From: Spirochaetota bacterium | GTDB lineage: Bacteria > Spirochaetota > UBA4802 > UBA5550 | Length of the DNA: 64,000 nt | Reading direction: 5' to 3' | NCBI GenBank assembly: GCA_025457915.1 | Contig: JALOTL010000010.1 | Coordinates: 55,824 to 119,823, forward strand | Shown: positions 42,550-53,591 of the stretch, in pieces | Position numbering within the stretch: position 1 is the first letter of the stretch | Layout: every line of letters starts with the position of its first letter | Notes under the pieces: generated by a model | Databases searched by the model: none | Told to the model about the DNA's origin: nothing | Seen by the model: only the letters and a program-made list of their open reading frames with translations | Position numbers and translations under genes: made by a program

Positions 42550-42705
42550 ATGGAGATTAACAGGATCAGCGGCGCAGATGCAGTCCCCGGCGGTTTTTCC
42601 GCGGACCCTCCCAGGGCCGAGGAACCCGCAAAAAGACCCGAGCCTCCCAGGGAAAGGGCGGCCGAGCCAGAAAGCTCCGGCAGAAAAATCGATACCTACG
42701 CATAA
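42550..42705 (+). CDS. Small proline/charge-rich protein with KID end motif
   Basis: The 51-residue frame starts at ATG 42550, 5 nt after GGAGG; a further in-frame ATG at 42538 has poorer spacing. It begins MEINRISGADAVPGG, has a Pro/Glu/Arg-rich, probably disordered middle and ends GRKIDTYA. It ends 9 bp before the coiled-coil gene's ATG, so the two share a transcript. A second protein of the same size at 59319-59480 shares the beginning and the KID-x-x-A end. The layout recalls FlgM-like or other small binding proteins, but no family can be assigned. Confidence 0.62.
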   Translation: MEINRISGADAVPGGFSADPPRAEEPAKRPEPPRERAAEPESSGRKIDTYA

Positions 42706-42714
42706 GGATTTTTG

Positions 42715-43530
42715 ATGGCAATAAGCAAAGCCGAAAAGGCGGCCTATAACGATGAGATAAAAGACCTCAAGAAGGATGTCGACGAGACATATAAAAAGAT
42801 AAACGAGGTTTCATCTAAAAAGAAAAAGGCGCCAAATATAGCGGCATATTACAATTTCGAACAATCCGCGCTCCTTATCAAGGTGATGGATCATTATCTG
42901 AGAATGAGCGATCTGTCACTTGAGATGCTGGGAATAAAAAATGAAAATTTTTTAAACAACGCCAGGAAGGAATATTACAAGATAATCCAGTTGATCGAGG
43001 AAGTTGTCGGTACCGACATGGACAGGTCGTTGAAGGAAAACGACGATTATGTTAAAAATTTCGATCAACTGGACCCCAGGCATGTTTTGAATCTCGTTGA
43101 AAAGCTTCAGGCGCTTCTTTTGAATCTGAGGAACAGGTTCGGAGAGGGTTCGAAATGGAAATGGTCCTTCACGGAGCTTCAATCCAGAGTGGCCATCATC
43201 ACCAAGAACATCATCAAGTTTTCCGATATCGCCAAGCTAAGGGACCCCAGGTCGCCGTTTTTTTATGAAAGACGCAACCTGATGAGAACCTGCAAGGAAT
43301 ACCTTACTGAGGCGGCAAAACAGTGGAGGACCAAGTATGAAATGGCCGGAAAGGCCAGGGAGGATTTGAAAAAATCAATAGACCTGCTTTCCACCCTTCG
43401 GAAAATCCATATCCTCTTCGGCGAAGACGAGGAGGCCACCAAGCTCAAGAATACGATAGATGCCGGAAAAATGGCCCTCCAATCCGAGGATAAATCGAAA
43501 GATCTGGAAGAAAAATCACGGAAAAAATGA
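42715..43530 (+). CDS. Charged helical hypothetical protein
   Basis: The 271-residue protein starts at ATG 42715 (AAGGA upstream). It is helical and highly charged, with a probable coiled coil near the start (EIKDLKKDVDETYKKINEVS) and a lysine/glutamate-rich tail. It has no signal or membrane segment. The middle has regularly spaced aromatic and leucine residues (LNLVEKLQALLLNLRNRF), suggesting a helical bundle. I do not recognise the family. It follows the 51-residue protein and lies just upstream of the heat-shock cluster but is separated from it by a CIRCE-controlled promoter. Confidence 0.72.
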   Translation: MAISKAEKAAYNDEIKDLKKDVDETYKKINEVSSKKKKAPNIAAYYNFEQSALLIKVMDHYLRMSDLSLEMLGIKNENFLNNARKEYYKIIQLIEEVVGTDMDRSLKENDDYVKNFDQLDPRHVLNLVEKLQALLLNLRNRFGEGSKWKWSFTELQSRVAIITKNIIKFSDIAKLRDPRSPFFYERRNLMRTCKEYLTEAAKQWRTKYEMAGKAREDLKKSIDLLSTLRKIHILFGEDEEATKLKNTIDAGKMALQSEDKSKDLEEKSRKK

Positions 43531-43712
43531 CCCTGACGCTTTTGTAAAAACCATCAGTATTTCAGCCTCAATATCAGGATCTTACTGAAAATACCAGGAG
43601 TTGCAGCTTTAAATTATCACCCTCTTCCTGATTTTTTATTTTCAGGCAGCGTACTTTTAAAGTTTTTTCTAATTTAAGCTTGACTCTGTATGTTCATTTT
43701 ATTAGTTTATTA

Positions 43713-43739
43713 TTAGCACTCAATATAAATGAGTGCTAA
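43713..43739. promoter_or_regulatory. CIRCE operator (HrcA binding site)
   Basis: TTAGCACTC, nine bases, GAGTGCTAA: an exact match to the CIRCE consensus. It is 40 bp upstream of hrcA. A TTGACT box about 28 bp earlier (43680-43685) and AT-rich DNA suggest the promoter overlaps or precedes it. HrcA bound here represses hrcA-grpE-dnaK until heat stress. Confidence 0.97.
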
Positions 43740-43779
43740 TAATACAGATTTTTATCAAACATATTATAGATAAAATCTT

Positions 43780-44820
43780 ATGAAAGAAAAAATATTACCT
43801 GAAAGAGAATCTTCAATACTGACTGCAATAGTACATGATTATATCATTACCGGTAAGCCGGTAGGATCAAGGTCCTTTGTGCAGAAGTATTCGCTGTCAA
43901 TATCTCCAGCCACTACAAGAAACATAATGTATGATCTTGAGATCCTGGGGTATCTGATGCAGCCGCATACTTCCGCCGGAAGGATACCCACGGACATGGG
44001 CTACAGGTTTTATGTCAATTCGCTGCTCGTATCTTATGATTTTATGAGGAAACAGGATGCAACCGTCAGGGAGGATGCCCTGAAAAAGGAGATACAGCTG
44101 GAAAAGGTCTATTCGTCGATCACAAAGATGCTGTCAACGGTATCTAAATATTCGGGCGTGATGCTTGCACCGCGGCCGGATTTCACAGTAATCAAGAGGA
44201 TAGAGCTTCTTCCGCTGGACAACAACGAGGTCCTGGTTGTCATGGTGACAAGGACCGGGATGGTGGTTAATAAAAAGGTGGTCATATCCGCCACGGTTAC
44301 CCAGGACGGCCTTCATGATTATTCAAAGTACCTGACCAGCGAACTCTGCGGGTATCCGATTTTTGAAATCAGGCATAGCGTGATCGACAGGCTCAGGAGC
44401 GGTAAGCCCGCGGCTTCGATCAGGGACCTCGCGCTTGACATCATACAGCTTGCACTTACCGGCTCGGACGAGCCGGAGCTTTACATAGACGGGATAGAAA
44501 ACCTTTTAAGGATTCCGGAGATGGTCGAGGAAAAAAGGCTCTCAAGCCTTCTCAATATAATCGAGGAAAAGAATATTTTAAAGGAGATACTGGAAAAGAC
44601 AATAGACACGGAAGGCGTGCTTACCCTGATCGGCGACGAGGTGGAGAACGAAAAAGTTTCCGGCTGCAGCATGGTCACCTCCAGTTACAAAATAGGCAAC
44701 AAGAACGTCGGGGTGATAGGCGTCATAGGCCCTACCAGGATGGATTATGAAAAGGTGGTTCCGCTCGTGGATTATACGTGCAACGTGGTCAGCGATTATT
44801 TCACCAAGATGTCAAAATAA
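43780..44820 (+). CDS. hrcA: Heat-inducible transcription repressor HrcA
   Basis: HrcA binds CIRCE and needs GroEL to fold into its active form. This 346-residue protein begins with the winged-helix DNA-binding domain (LPERESSILTAIVHDYIITG, SISPATTRNIMYDLEILGYL and QPHTSAGRIPTDMGYRFYV). The central and dimerisation domains follow, and the C-terminal GVIGVIGPTRMDYEKVVPLV motif is well kept. It sits 40 bp after a perfect CIRCE site, so it represses its own cluster. The next gene starts 15 bp after its stop. Confidence 0.97.
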   Translation: MKEKILPERESSILTAIVHDYIITGKPVGSRSFVQKYSLSISPATTRNIMYDLEILGYLMQPHTSAGRIPTDMGYRFYVNSLLVSYDFMRKQDATVREDALKKEIQLEKVYSSITKMLSTVSKYSGVMLAPRPDFTVIKRIELLPLDNNEVLVVMVTRTGMVVNKKVVISATVTQDGLHDYSKYLTSELCGYPIFEIRHSVIDRLRSGKPAASIRDLALDIIQLALTGSDEPELYIDGIENLLRIPEMVEEKRLSSLLNIIEEKNILKEILEKTIDTEGVLTLIGDEVENEKVSGCSMVTSSYKIGNKNVGVIGVIGPTRMDYEKVVPLVDYTCNVVSDYFTKMSK

Positions 44821-44835
44821 AGGCGATAACACATA

Positions 44836-45546
44836 ATGGAGACTGATTTGATGGACAAGCACAAAAAGACAAGGGAACACGACGAAAAGAATAAAAGGCC
44901 GGAAGATCATGCAGATGAGAAGCATGCCCACGCGAAGGAATCCGAGCAGAGCGTCATGCCGGAAAACGGGGCGGCCGGGGATGCTGCAGGCAGGGACGCG
45001 GAGATCTCCAGACTTAAGCAGGAGATAGAATCCCTGAAGGATGTGATGATGAGGAGGCAGGCCGATTTTGAGAATTTCAAGAAGAGGAATGCGAAGATGT
45101 ATGAGGACCAGAAAAAGATGTCCATAAAGGATTTCGCCCTGGATATTATTCTGATAAACGACGACCTCATCAGGGCTATCGATGCATCTTCAGGCGTCTG
45201 CGAAGGCGACAGGCCGGAGGAGGCAAAAAGGTCGCTCGTGGACGGTGTTACGATGATTTCAAAGCGCATAGAAGAAACCCTTGGTAAGTACGGCATAGTC
45301 GAGGTCGACTCACTCAACAGGGAATTCGATCCGAATTTCAACGAGGCAGTTGAAATCGAAATGAGCCCTGATGTCGACAGGGACACCGTTACCAAGGTTT
45401 ATCTCAAAGGCTTCAGGATAGATGATTTAAACGTGAGGAGCGCAAGGGTCAGGGTGGCCAAGCCGGTAAAAAAGGAGGAACAAAAGCCGCCTGAAGCCGG
45501 CACTTCATCCGGACCGGAGAATGTTGAAAACGCTACAAGACATTAA
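44836..45546 (+). CDS. grpE: Nucleotide exchange factor GrpE
   Basis: GrpE releases ADP from DnaK. The 236-residue frame has a long acidic, charged N-terminal extension (about 70 residues), the long coiled coil with RRQADFENFKKRNAKM (about 74-89), and the beta domain ending in VYLKGFRIDDLNVRSARVRV. The conserved GFDPNFNEAV element appears as FDPNFNEAVEIEM. A second ATG at 44851 (GGAGA 8 nt upstream) may be the true start and would remove five residues. It is cotranscribed with hrcA and dnaK. Confidence 0.95.
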   Translation: METDLMDKHKKTREHDEKNKRPEDHADEKHAHAKESEQSVMPENGAAGDAAGRDAEISRLKQEIESLKDVMMRRQADFENFKKRNAKMYEDQKKMSIKDFALDIILINDDLIRAIDASSGVCEGDRPEEAKRSLVDGVTMISKRIEETLGKYGIVEVDSLNREFDPNFNEAVEIEMSPDVDRDTVTKVYLKGFRIDDLNVRSARVRVAKPVKKEEQKPPEAGTSSGPENVENATRH

Positions 45547-45577
45547 TATTAAATTAATAATATAAGGAGAGAGAGCG

Positions 45578-47500
<1,923 letters not shown>

Positions 47501-47514
47501 ACCGTTAGATTTTG

Positions 47515-47550
47515 ACCATACGGAACGCCGGGCGTTCCGTATGGTTTTTT
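47515..47550 (+). terminator. Strong intrinsic terminator between dnaK and dnaJ
   Basis: ACCATACGGAACGC and its exact complement form a 14-bp stem with a 3-nt loop (CGG), followed by T6. It begins 15 bp after the dnaK stop and ends 31 bp before the dnaJ start. Readthrough would give dnaJ at a lower level than dnaK; otherwise dnaJ needs its own promoter in the 31 bp between. Confidence 0.9.
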
Positions 47551-47580
47551 GTGCGCAAACTATTATCTGCGAGGAAAAAA

Positions 47581-48687
47581 TTGGCTAAGCGAGATTACTA
47601 CGAAATTCTCGGTGTTAACAAGACAGCCGGCGAAGATGAAATAAAGCAGGCCTACAGGAAAATGGCCCTTAAATATCATCCGGACAGGAACAAGGGCGAC
47701 AAGGAATCCGAGGAGAAATTTAAAGAGGCAACCGAGGCTTACGAGATCCTCAGGGATCCTAAAAAGCGCGCATCTTACGATAAATTCGGACACGAGGGCG
47801 TTTCCGGTTTCGAGGGATTCGGCCGCGGAGCTTATTCGGACTTCTCTGATATTTTCGGCGACTTTGATTTCGGGGACATATTCGAGGGTTTTTTCGGGTC
47901 AGCCTTCGGAACGAGGTCCAGGGGCAGGGGCCCGAGGACCAGAAGGGGTTCGGATATCCAGTATGATCTGTCGATCTCGCTCGAGGAAGCGGCTTCGGGG
48001 AAAGAGGTCCAGATAGAAATTCCGAGAAGGGAAACCTGCGACGCCTGCGGCGGTACCGGGTCGGCCGGCAAGTCGAAACCGGTGGTCTGTCCCGTCTGCA
48101 ACGGCACCGGGCAGATAAGGCAGACCCAGGGATTCTTTTCCATCACCCAGCCGTGCTACAAGTGCAGGGGCGAGGGCAAGATAATAACTTCGCCGTGCAA
48201 GGTCTGCGGAGGGACCGGACTTAAGGAAAAGAAAAGGACGATAACGGTTAAAATCCCCGCAGGAGTGGAATCCGGATCACGGCTGAAAATCACCGGCGAA
48301 GGGGAGCATACTGTTGAAGGGGGGATCAAGGGGGACCTCTATGTCGTCATTCATGTCAAAAACCATCCGCATTTTGAAAGGCTCGGCAATGACATAGTCA
48401 GCGTGATTGATGTTTCTTTTTCCCTGGTCTGCCTGGGCGGAGAGATCGAGGTCCAGACTATACACGGCAACAAGGCAAAAATGAAGATTCCAGCCGGCAC
48501 GGAAAACGGACAGGTGTTCAGGCTGAAGGGCAACGGCATACCTTATCTGGGTTCATACGGAAAGGGTGACCAGCTTGTAAAAATCAACATCCGGGTGCCT
48601 AAAAAACTTAGCCCGAGACAAAAGGAGCTTCTCAAGGAGTTTTCAAAAATTGACGGTGAGGATCTCGGCGGCAGGGAATTTTACTGA
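47581..48687 (+). CDS. dnaJ: Co-chaperone DnaJ (Hsp40)
   Basis: Start at TTG 47581, 6 nt after GAGG; an earlier in-frame start would lie within the terminator hairpin. The 368 residues show the type I layout: J domain with HPD in KYHPDRNKGD (about 32-41), a Gly/Phe-rich region (about 75-125), the four zinc-binding repeats CDACGGTG, CPVCNGTG, CYKCRGEG and CKVCGGTG (about 150-215), and the C-terminal peptide-binding domain. It stimulates the DnaK ATPase and presents substrates. Though the last gene of the cluster, it lies behind a strong terminator. Confidence 0.97.
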   Translation: MAKRDYYEILGVNKTAGEDEIKQAYRKMALKYHPDRNKGDKESEEKFKEATEAYEILRDPKKRASYDKFGHEGVSGFEGFGRGAYSDFSDIFGDFDFGDIFEGFFGSAFGTRSRGRGPRTRRGSDIQYDLSISLEEAASGKEVQIEIPRRETCDACGGTGSAGKSKPVVCPVCNGTGQIRQTQGFFSITQPCYKCRGEGKIITSPCKVCGGTGLKEKKRTITVKIPAGVESGSRLKITGEGEHTVEGGIKGDLYVVIHVKNHPHFERLGNDIVSVIDVSFSLVCLGGEIEVQTIHGNKAKMKIPAGTENGQVFRLKGNGIPYLGSYGKGDQLVKINIRVPKKLSPRQKELLKEFSKIDGEDLGGREFY

Positions 48688-48713
48688 CATCTGCTGACGG
48701 CCGTTCGGCCGGT

Positions 48714-50399
48714 TCAGTGTATCTTGAACCTTCCTATCTGTGTCCCTATCGTGGACGCCAGTTTTTTGATTTCGGTGGACATTTTCAGGATCGAATCCGC
48801 GTAACTTACCAGCTCCTGGGAGCCTTCATTGACTTTTTCAATAGAGTGGGATATCTCCTTGTTCGTGGTCATCTGCTCCTTGGTGGAGACCGATACCTCG
48901 TTGGATATCTGCTTGATCGTGTCGGTCCTGCCCCTGGCCTCTGACGCCATATCGGCAAGCATTTTCAGGGTTCCGGAAAATTTGGTCACGCTGCCCGCGA
49001 CGGTCTCTATGGATTCAATAATCTTGTGAAAGGCCTGGGCGGTCCTGTTGACTATTTCGGTCCCGACATCGACCCTCTCGTTCCCTTCCCTGACCAGGTT
49101 GGTTATCGTCTTGGCGCTGTCGGCCGTTTCCTCCGCCAGTTTTGAAATCTCGTCTGCGACAACGGCAAAGCCCTTTCCCTGTTCCCCGGCCCTTGCGGCC
49201 TCTATCGCCGCGTTCAGGGACAGCAAATTGACCTGGTCGGATATATCTGATATTATTTTTATGATTTCCTCTATCTTCGAGGTGCTGTCCTTGATGTTCT
49301 GTATCTCCACGACCATTTTATTGAGGTCTTCTTCCCCGTCCCTGGCGTCGACCGCGGTTTTCGTCATGAGCTTGCCGACGGATTCGGCCTCTATGAACGA
49401 GTTATTGGCGTCCTTCGCCATGTTCGCCATCCTGTCGGCATTTTTGTCGACGTTGTTGTACTGCTGCTCGGCCCTCGAGTTGATCTGGCCCATGGACGCA
49501 AGTGTTTCCTCCAGCGCGGCCGAGGTCTCCTCCATGGCCGACGCCTGGTCCTGCGACAGAGTGGATATCCTGTGGCTGATCTCTTCCATGTCATGAGATG
49601 CATTGGTAAGGTTGTCGATGTGTTCCTTGAGCGCCAGGACTATGTCCTTCTGGGCCCTGAGCATGTTGGAAACCGAATCAACCATGACGCCTATTTCATC
49701 GTCGCTGGTTTTTTCTATCTCCATAGTTAAATCTCCGTTCTTGATGCCCTCGGCTATTTCCCTGACCCGGTTGATCGGCTTGATTATTATGATGGACAGG
49801 GATAAATTAGCGACTATGAAAATGATGACGGTGAGGACAATGATGATTATTACTGAAATTAATAGGACTTTCTTCATGGACTTGTTAAGGAAGTCGTCAT
49901 AATAGCTTCCTGCAGCAACTATCCAGTCCAGGGAATCGTAATACCTGAAGGATATGATCTTTTTTTTGCCCTCCCAGATATATTCATGGGTGCCGTTCTT
50001 TTTTTTAATGATTTCTTTTATAAAATCATAGTGGAGGATGTTTTTGCCCTCATGGGTAGGATGTAATATCGTGTCGCCATCTGAAGTGATAATGAAAGCG
50101 TATCCCATTTCCCCGTATTTCTTTGCCTTGATTTTTTTCTTGAGAAACTCGATCTTTGCCTTTGCCGCGACGGACTGGTCGGTTCCGTAATCCGACATTG
50201 CCATGTCGATGAGATCGTACAGGGTGTCTACGTTCGCTTTAAGCTCGTCCTTCACCACGTCGATGGTGTTGCTTCTTACTATCAGATAATCGGTAGTAAA
50301 TAGAATCAGCGTGGCCAGGGCTATGATCGTCATGAACGGAATGAGGACCTTTAATCTGAGGCTGCTGTCTATTAATTTGCGGATTTTTTCAAAGTCCAT
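48714..50399 (-). CDS. Methyl-accepting chemotaxis protein with single Cache sensor
   Basis: The 561-residue receptor has a first membrane helix (about 17-37) and a periplasmic sCache_2-type domain (about 40-175) with [20 protein letters not shown] and the SYYDDF element before the second helix (about 177-203). A HAMP domain follows ([20 protein letters not shown]), then a long methyl-accepting coiled coil. Its tip reads [17 protein letters not shown] in near-consensus form ([20 protein letters not shown]), then [16 protein letters not shown]. sCache domains often sense small carboxylates. No CheW/CheA gene is near. It may be a substrate of the CheD-like protein at 8711. Confidence 0.95.
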   Translation of the reverse strand: MDFEKIRKLIDSSLRLKVLIPFMTIIALATLILFTTDYLIVRSNTIDVVKDELKANVDTLYDLIDMAMSDYGTDQSVAAKAKIEFLKKKIKAKKYGEMGYAFIITSDGDTILHPTHEGKNILHYDFIKEIIKKKNGTHEYIWEGKKKIISFRYYDSLDWIVAAGSYYDDFLNKSMKKVLLISVIIIIVLTVIIFIVANLSLSIIIIKPINRVREIAEGIKNGDLTMEIEKTSDDEIGVMVDSVSNMLRAQKDIVLALKEHIDNLTNASHDMEEISHRISTLSQDQASAMEETSAALEETLASMGQINSRAEQQYNNVDKNADRMANMAKDANNSFIEAESVGKLMTKTAVDARDGEEDLNKMVVEIQNIKDSTSKIEEIIKIISDISDQVNLLSLNAAIEAARAGEQGKGFAVVADEISKLAEETADSAKTITNLVREGNERVDVGTEIVNRTAQAFHKIIESIETVAGSVTKFSGTLKMLADMASEARGRTDTIKQISNEVSVSTKEQMTTNKEISHSIEKVNEGSQELVSYADSILKMSTEIKKLASTIGTQIGRFKIH

Positions 50400-50620
50400 A
50401 TTGGATTTCTAATATCATGATTTTTTTATTAAATTCCCTGTTTTTTTTTATAAAGTAAAGCAAAATTTTGGAAAAGCAGGATTTTTTTGGAATGATGACT
50501 CTGAATCCGTCATGGAACAGCCGATGTTTTCACCCGTATTTTGATCTTGACGTAATGAACGGATTATTTCTTTCTGTATCAGCCTGTTCGGCCGTTGAAT
50601 TCATTTTTGTGGAGTTGAAG

Positions 50621-51835
50621 ATGATCAAGAATGACATTGAGCTTTTAAGAAGGGGAGTTGAGGAAATAATTCCCGAGGATGAATTTAAGAAAAAGCTCGA
50701 GAAATCTGAAAAAGAAAACAGGCCTCTGATTATCAAGACGGGTTTCGACCCGACAGCGCCGGACATACACCTCGGTCATACGGTTCTTCTGAGAAAGATG
50801 AAGCATTTCCAGCAGATGGGCCATACCATCGTCTTCCTGATAGGGGATTTTACCGGTATGATAGGCGACCCTTCCGGCAGGTCTGCGACCAGGAAGCCGC
50901 TGACCAGGGAACAGGTCCTGGAAAACGCGGAGACCTACAAGCGCCAGGTATTCAAGATACTGGACCGCGAAAAGACAAAGATTGTTTTCAATTCGGAATG
51001 GTGCGGACCCATGACCTTCAACGATGTGCTGGGGCTTACCTCGAAGTACAACGTGGCCCGGATGCTTGAGCGCGACGATTTTTTCAAGCGCTACAGGGAC
51101 GGCGTGCCCATAACGATCCTGGAATTCATGTATCCTCTTGTTCAGGGGTACGATTCCGTCGTCCTTAAGGCGGACATTGAGCTAGGCGGCACGGACCAGA
51201 AATTCAACCTTCTGGTCGGGAGGGATCTGCAGAGGGAATACGGCCAGGAGCCTCAGGTCATAATGACCGTTCCCCTGCTGGTCGGAACGGACGGGATCCA
51301 GAAGATGAGCAAGTCGCTCGGCAATTATATCGGCATCAATGAATCGCCGAAGGAGATATTCGGCAAGGTAATGTCCATATCGGACGAGCTCATGTATGTA
51401 TACTTCGAACTGGCGACGGACGTACCCGGGGACGAAATACGCAGGTTAAGGGATGGGGTGACCGGCGGAACCATTCATCCGCGGGATGTAAAGGTGAGGC
51501 TCGCGAAGGAGATCTGCGCGCAATTCTACGATGCCGAAACGGCAGACGGGGCGGAGGCCGAGTTCAACCGCATTTTCGTCCAGAAGGATCTGCCGGACGA
51601 GGTGCCGGAATATTCCATACCGGATGGTGAAAAATCCGATGGCAGGATCTGGTTTGTAAAGCTTATCGTCCTTTCGGGCATGGCGGCGTCGAACGGCGAG
51701 GCCAGAAGGCTCATCAAGGGCGGCGGAGTCACTTTCGACAACGAGAAAATCACCGACGAGGACATGGAATTAAAGCTTCCCGCGAGCGGTATTCTGAAGG
51801 TCGGCAAGAGAAGGTTCGTACGAATAACCGGATAA
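50621..51835 (+). CDS. tyrS: Tyrosyl-tRNA synthetase
   Basis: Charges tRNA-Tyr. I use ATG 50621 (GTGGAG upstream), giving 404 residues; the frame extends to 50468 but that part does not look like the family. The class I signature HIGH appears as [10 protein letters not shown] (about 46-55), and the KMSKS loop as QKMSKSLGN (about 229). [16 protein letters not shown] is the tyrosine-binding region. An S4 RNA-binding domain ends the protein ([19 protein letters not shown]). HLGH and length point to the TyrRZ-like subgroup. No T-box or other leader element was seen. Confidence 0.97.
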   Translation: MIKNDIELLRRGVEEIIPEDEFKKKLEKSEKENRPLIIKTGFDPTAPDIHLGHTVLLRKMKHFQQMGHTIVFLIGDFTGMIGDPSGRSATRKPLTREQVLENAETYKRQVFKILDREKTKIVFNSEWCGPMTFNDVLGLTSKYNVARMLERDDFFKRYRDGVPITILEFMYPLVQGYDSVVLKADIELGGTDQKFNLLVGRDLQREYGQEPQVIMTVPLLVGTDGIQKMSKSLGNYIGINESPKEIFGKVMSISDELMYVYFELATDVPGDEIRRLRDGVTGGTIHPRDVKVRLAKEICAQFYDAETADGAEAEFNRIFVQKDLPDEVPEYSIPDGEKSDGRIWFVKLIVLSGMAASNGEARRLIKGGGVTFDNEKITDEDMELKLPASGILKVGKRRFVRITG

Positions 51836-51893
51836 TTTTTTTCGTCCCATCGGCCCGGTTTTTTAAAAAATATGTAACCCGGATAATTTCTTC

Positions 51894-52466
51894 ATGTCAG
51901 ATATAGAGGATATCAAGATAATAGACAGTGTTCTGGCCGGGAATATGCAGGCCTACGGCGATATCGTCAGGAATTATCAGGACAGGGTTTTCAGGTATGT
52001 TCGTTCACAGGTCAATAATTACGATGAGGCGATGGACATGACCCAGGAAATCTTCATCATGACGCTGGAGGCGCTTTCATCATTCAGGAGGGAATCCAAG
52101 TTTTCGACCTGGCTCTACAGCATAATGGTCAATTACTGTAAGAATTTCAGAAAGAAATCAAGAAGGATTTTCGAGGTTCCCCTTAACGTGACCCGGGGTG
52201 ACAGGGAAATAGAGCTGCAGATCCCCGATGAAAGGCAGGACCCGGAGGATTCAGTTATAAAGGAAGATTCCCTGAGGATAGTGAAGGAGGAGATTTACGG
52301 GCTTCCGGATGATTATCGCGACATACTTGTTTTAAGGGATATTGAGGGACTTTCATACAACGAGATTTCCGAGGTTCTAGACATCAACCTTTCCAATGTC
52401 AAGGTGAGGATCCACAGGGGAAGGGAATTTTTAAAAAACAGATTATATGCCAGGGGTCTCATATGA
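51894..52466 (+). CDS. ECF-type RNA polymerase sigma factor
   Basis: A 190-residue group IV sigma factor. Region 2 spans about 20-88, with DEAMDMTQEIFIMTLEAL and FSTWLYSIMVNYCKNFRKK for -10 recognition and core binding. Region 4 spans about 130-185, with LPDDYRDILVLRDIEGLSYN and EISEVLDINLSNVKVRIHRG as the -35 helix-turn-helix. The linker is acidic. The stop overlaps the anti-sigma start by 4 bp (ATGA), the standard arrangement. The pair most likely answers an envelope or redox cue. Its own target promoter could not be placed in the 58 bp upstream. Confidence 0.95.
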   Translation: MSDIEDIKIIDSVLAGNMQAYGDIVRNYQDRVFRYVRSQVNNYDEAMDMTQEIFIMTLEALSSFRRESKFSTWLYSIMVNYCKNFRKKSRRIFEVPLNVTRGDREIELQIPDERQDPEDSVIKEDSLRIVKEEIYGLPDDYRDILVLRDIEGLSYNEISEVLDINLSNVKVRIHRGREFLKNRLYARGLI

Positions 52467-53140
52467 GCGGTCATGTGACTTTTGAAAAAATGTCCGATCT
52501 CTACGACGGCCTGATTCCATCGGAAGAAGAAAAAAATGAAATATCGAGGCATATCGAGTCATGCCCGTTATGCTATTCGGAATTCAGCAGGCTGAAAAAA
52601 TGTCTGGGCCTGTGCCTTGAATTGAAATCCAGCATGGCTTCCACTCTGGATTTTTCCGGCAGCGTGATGAGGAAGGCCCTTTTCCGAAAAAGGAGAAAGC
52701 GGCTTTTCAGGTTCGGATATGCGGCCGCCGCGTCGGTTTTAATAATATTCGGCGTCACGGTTTTCAGCGGCCGGAACGACATTGAACGGAACCTGGCGAA
52801 GCTCGAAACTGAAAACGCGGAACAGGTAAAAGAGGTCCCGGAAAAGGGTCATACGAAGTCGGAGACCGTTATCGGCATATTAAGGAACCATAAAGCCGAT
52901 ATAACGAGGGTGACCGGCGAATATGTAGAGGGGAGGATACCCGTTTCGGGTTATATCGGACTTCAGAAGGATCTGAGCGGCAGGGGAATTAATTTCGGGT
53001 TCATGGATGATTATCTCGTTCCGCAGACGGGCTGGGGAATGGGGATTGAGGAGGTCGGTGCCGGTCAGATCACCAGGGAGTCCTCCGCGCCGTACCACCA
53101 GCCGGACGGGCAGTACGTCAGGTTCAGGGTTTACAGGTAA
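52463..53140 (+). CDS. Transmembrane anti-sigma factor with ZAS-type zinc motif
   Basis: The 225-residue protein begins with a zinc-binding anti-sigma domain: the His-x3-Cys-x2-Cys motif is seen in ISRHIESCPLCYSEF (about 27-41). One membrane helix (about 84-101, YAAAASVLIIFGVTVFSG) separates it from a C-terminal periplasmic domain without clear family, ending QPDGQYVRFRVYR. It should hold the ECF sigma at the membrane until a signal releases it. The periplasmic end is probably the sensor or the site of proteolysis. Confidence 0.9.
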   Translation: MSGHVTFEKMSDLYDGLIPSEEEKNEISRHIESCPLCYSEFSRLKKCLGLCLELKSSMASTLDFSGSVMRKALFRKRRKRLFRFGYAAAASVLIIFGVTVFSGRNDIERNLAKLETENAEQVKEVPEKGHTKSETVIGILRNHKADITRVTGEYVEGRIPVSGYIGLQKDLSGRGINFGFMDDYLVPQTGWGMGIEEVGAGQITRESSAPYHQPDGQYVRFRVYR

Positions 53141-53144
53141 TCTA

Positions 53145-53318
53145 TCACTCCCGCCTGTTCTGCGCCATTAGAAATTCGTGAAGGGTCCCGGTTTGTAAAT
53201 AACCTTTTTCAACCAGGATCATTCCAGACTGGCCGCAGTTTTTCGACTGGATTCCCAGGGCCACTTCCATCTGATCATGGCTAATGATCCCGTTCCCGAC
53301 AAGCATTTCCCCGATTTT
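53145..53318 (-). pseudogene. Gene remnant next to MITE copy B
   Basis: The minus-strand frame from 53318 to the stop at 53145 reads KIGEMLVGNGIISHDQMEVA then LGIQSKNCGQSGMILVEKGY. This two-fold repeat of a helix pattern (IGE-x-L-x2-G-x-I) is typical of the GspE/PilB N-terminal or related signalling modules. A stop codon precedes the K and the MITE begins 8 bp further. The only internal start is ATG 53306 with a badly spaced ribosome site. If the 221-bp element, one ATAA copy and a one-base slip are removed, the frame would extend to MLDVLFKKIGEMLVG. That reconstruction is inference; the 53-residue piece could still be expressed. Confidence 0.5.
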
Positions 53319-53326
53319 TTAAATAA

Positions 53327-53547
53327 GTGAACCTCTAATAATCAAATCAGGATGTTCCCTTGTGTGCGCTTTCAATGTATAAATTAGGGCGGTTACAAAA
53401 ACCAGATTTTTCATTTTAAAACTAACAAAAAAGCTGATTTTTTCAATACTGGCGCCCTATGGTAGGCACAAAAACGTAGTTTTTGTGATCACCCGTTAGA
53501 TTTTTTCAGAGGTTTTATAATGAAAAATTTAATTTATAGAGGTACCC
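53327..53547. mobile_element. MITE-like element, copy B (221 bp)
   Basis: ATAA flanks the element on both sides as a probable 4-bp target duplication. The left end reads GTGAACCTCTAATAATC and the complement of the right end GGGTACCTCTATAAAT, forming imperfect terminal inverted repeats. Inside are TAGGGCG...CGCCCTA arms around an A/T-rich hairpin, and a 9-bp hairpin (CACAAAAAC-gta-GTTTTTGTG, 53467-53487). Copy C has the same length and structure. No open frame for a transposase is present, so it would move through a helper elsewhere. Confidence 0.75.
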
Positions 53548-53591
53548 ATAAGACATCCAGCATCCAGTCCCGAAATGTGAAGGGCAATCCG

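Noticed and set aside
48688..48713. Short hairpin between dnaJ and the chemoreceptor gene
   Set aside because: Bulged stem and no T-run; termination cannot be argued.
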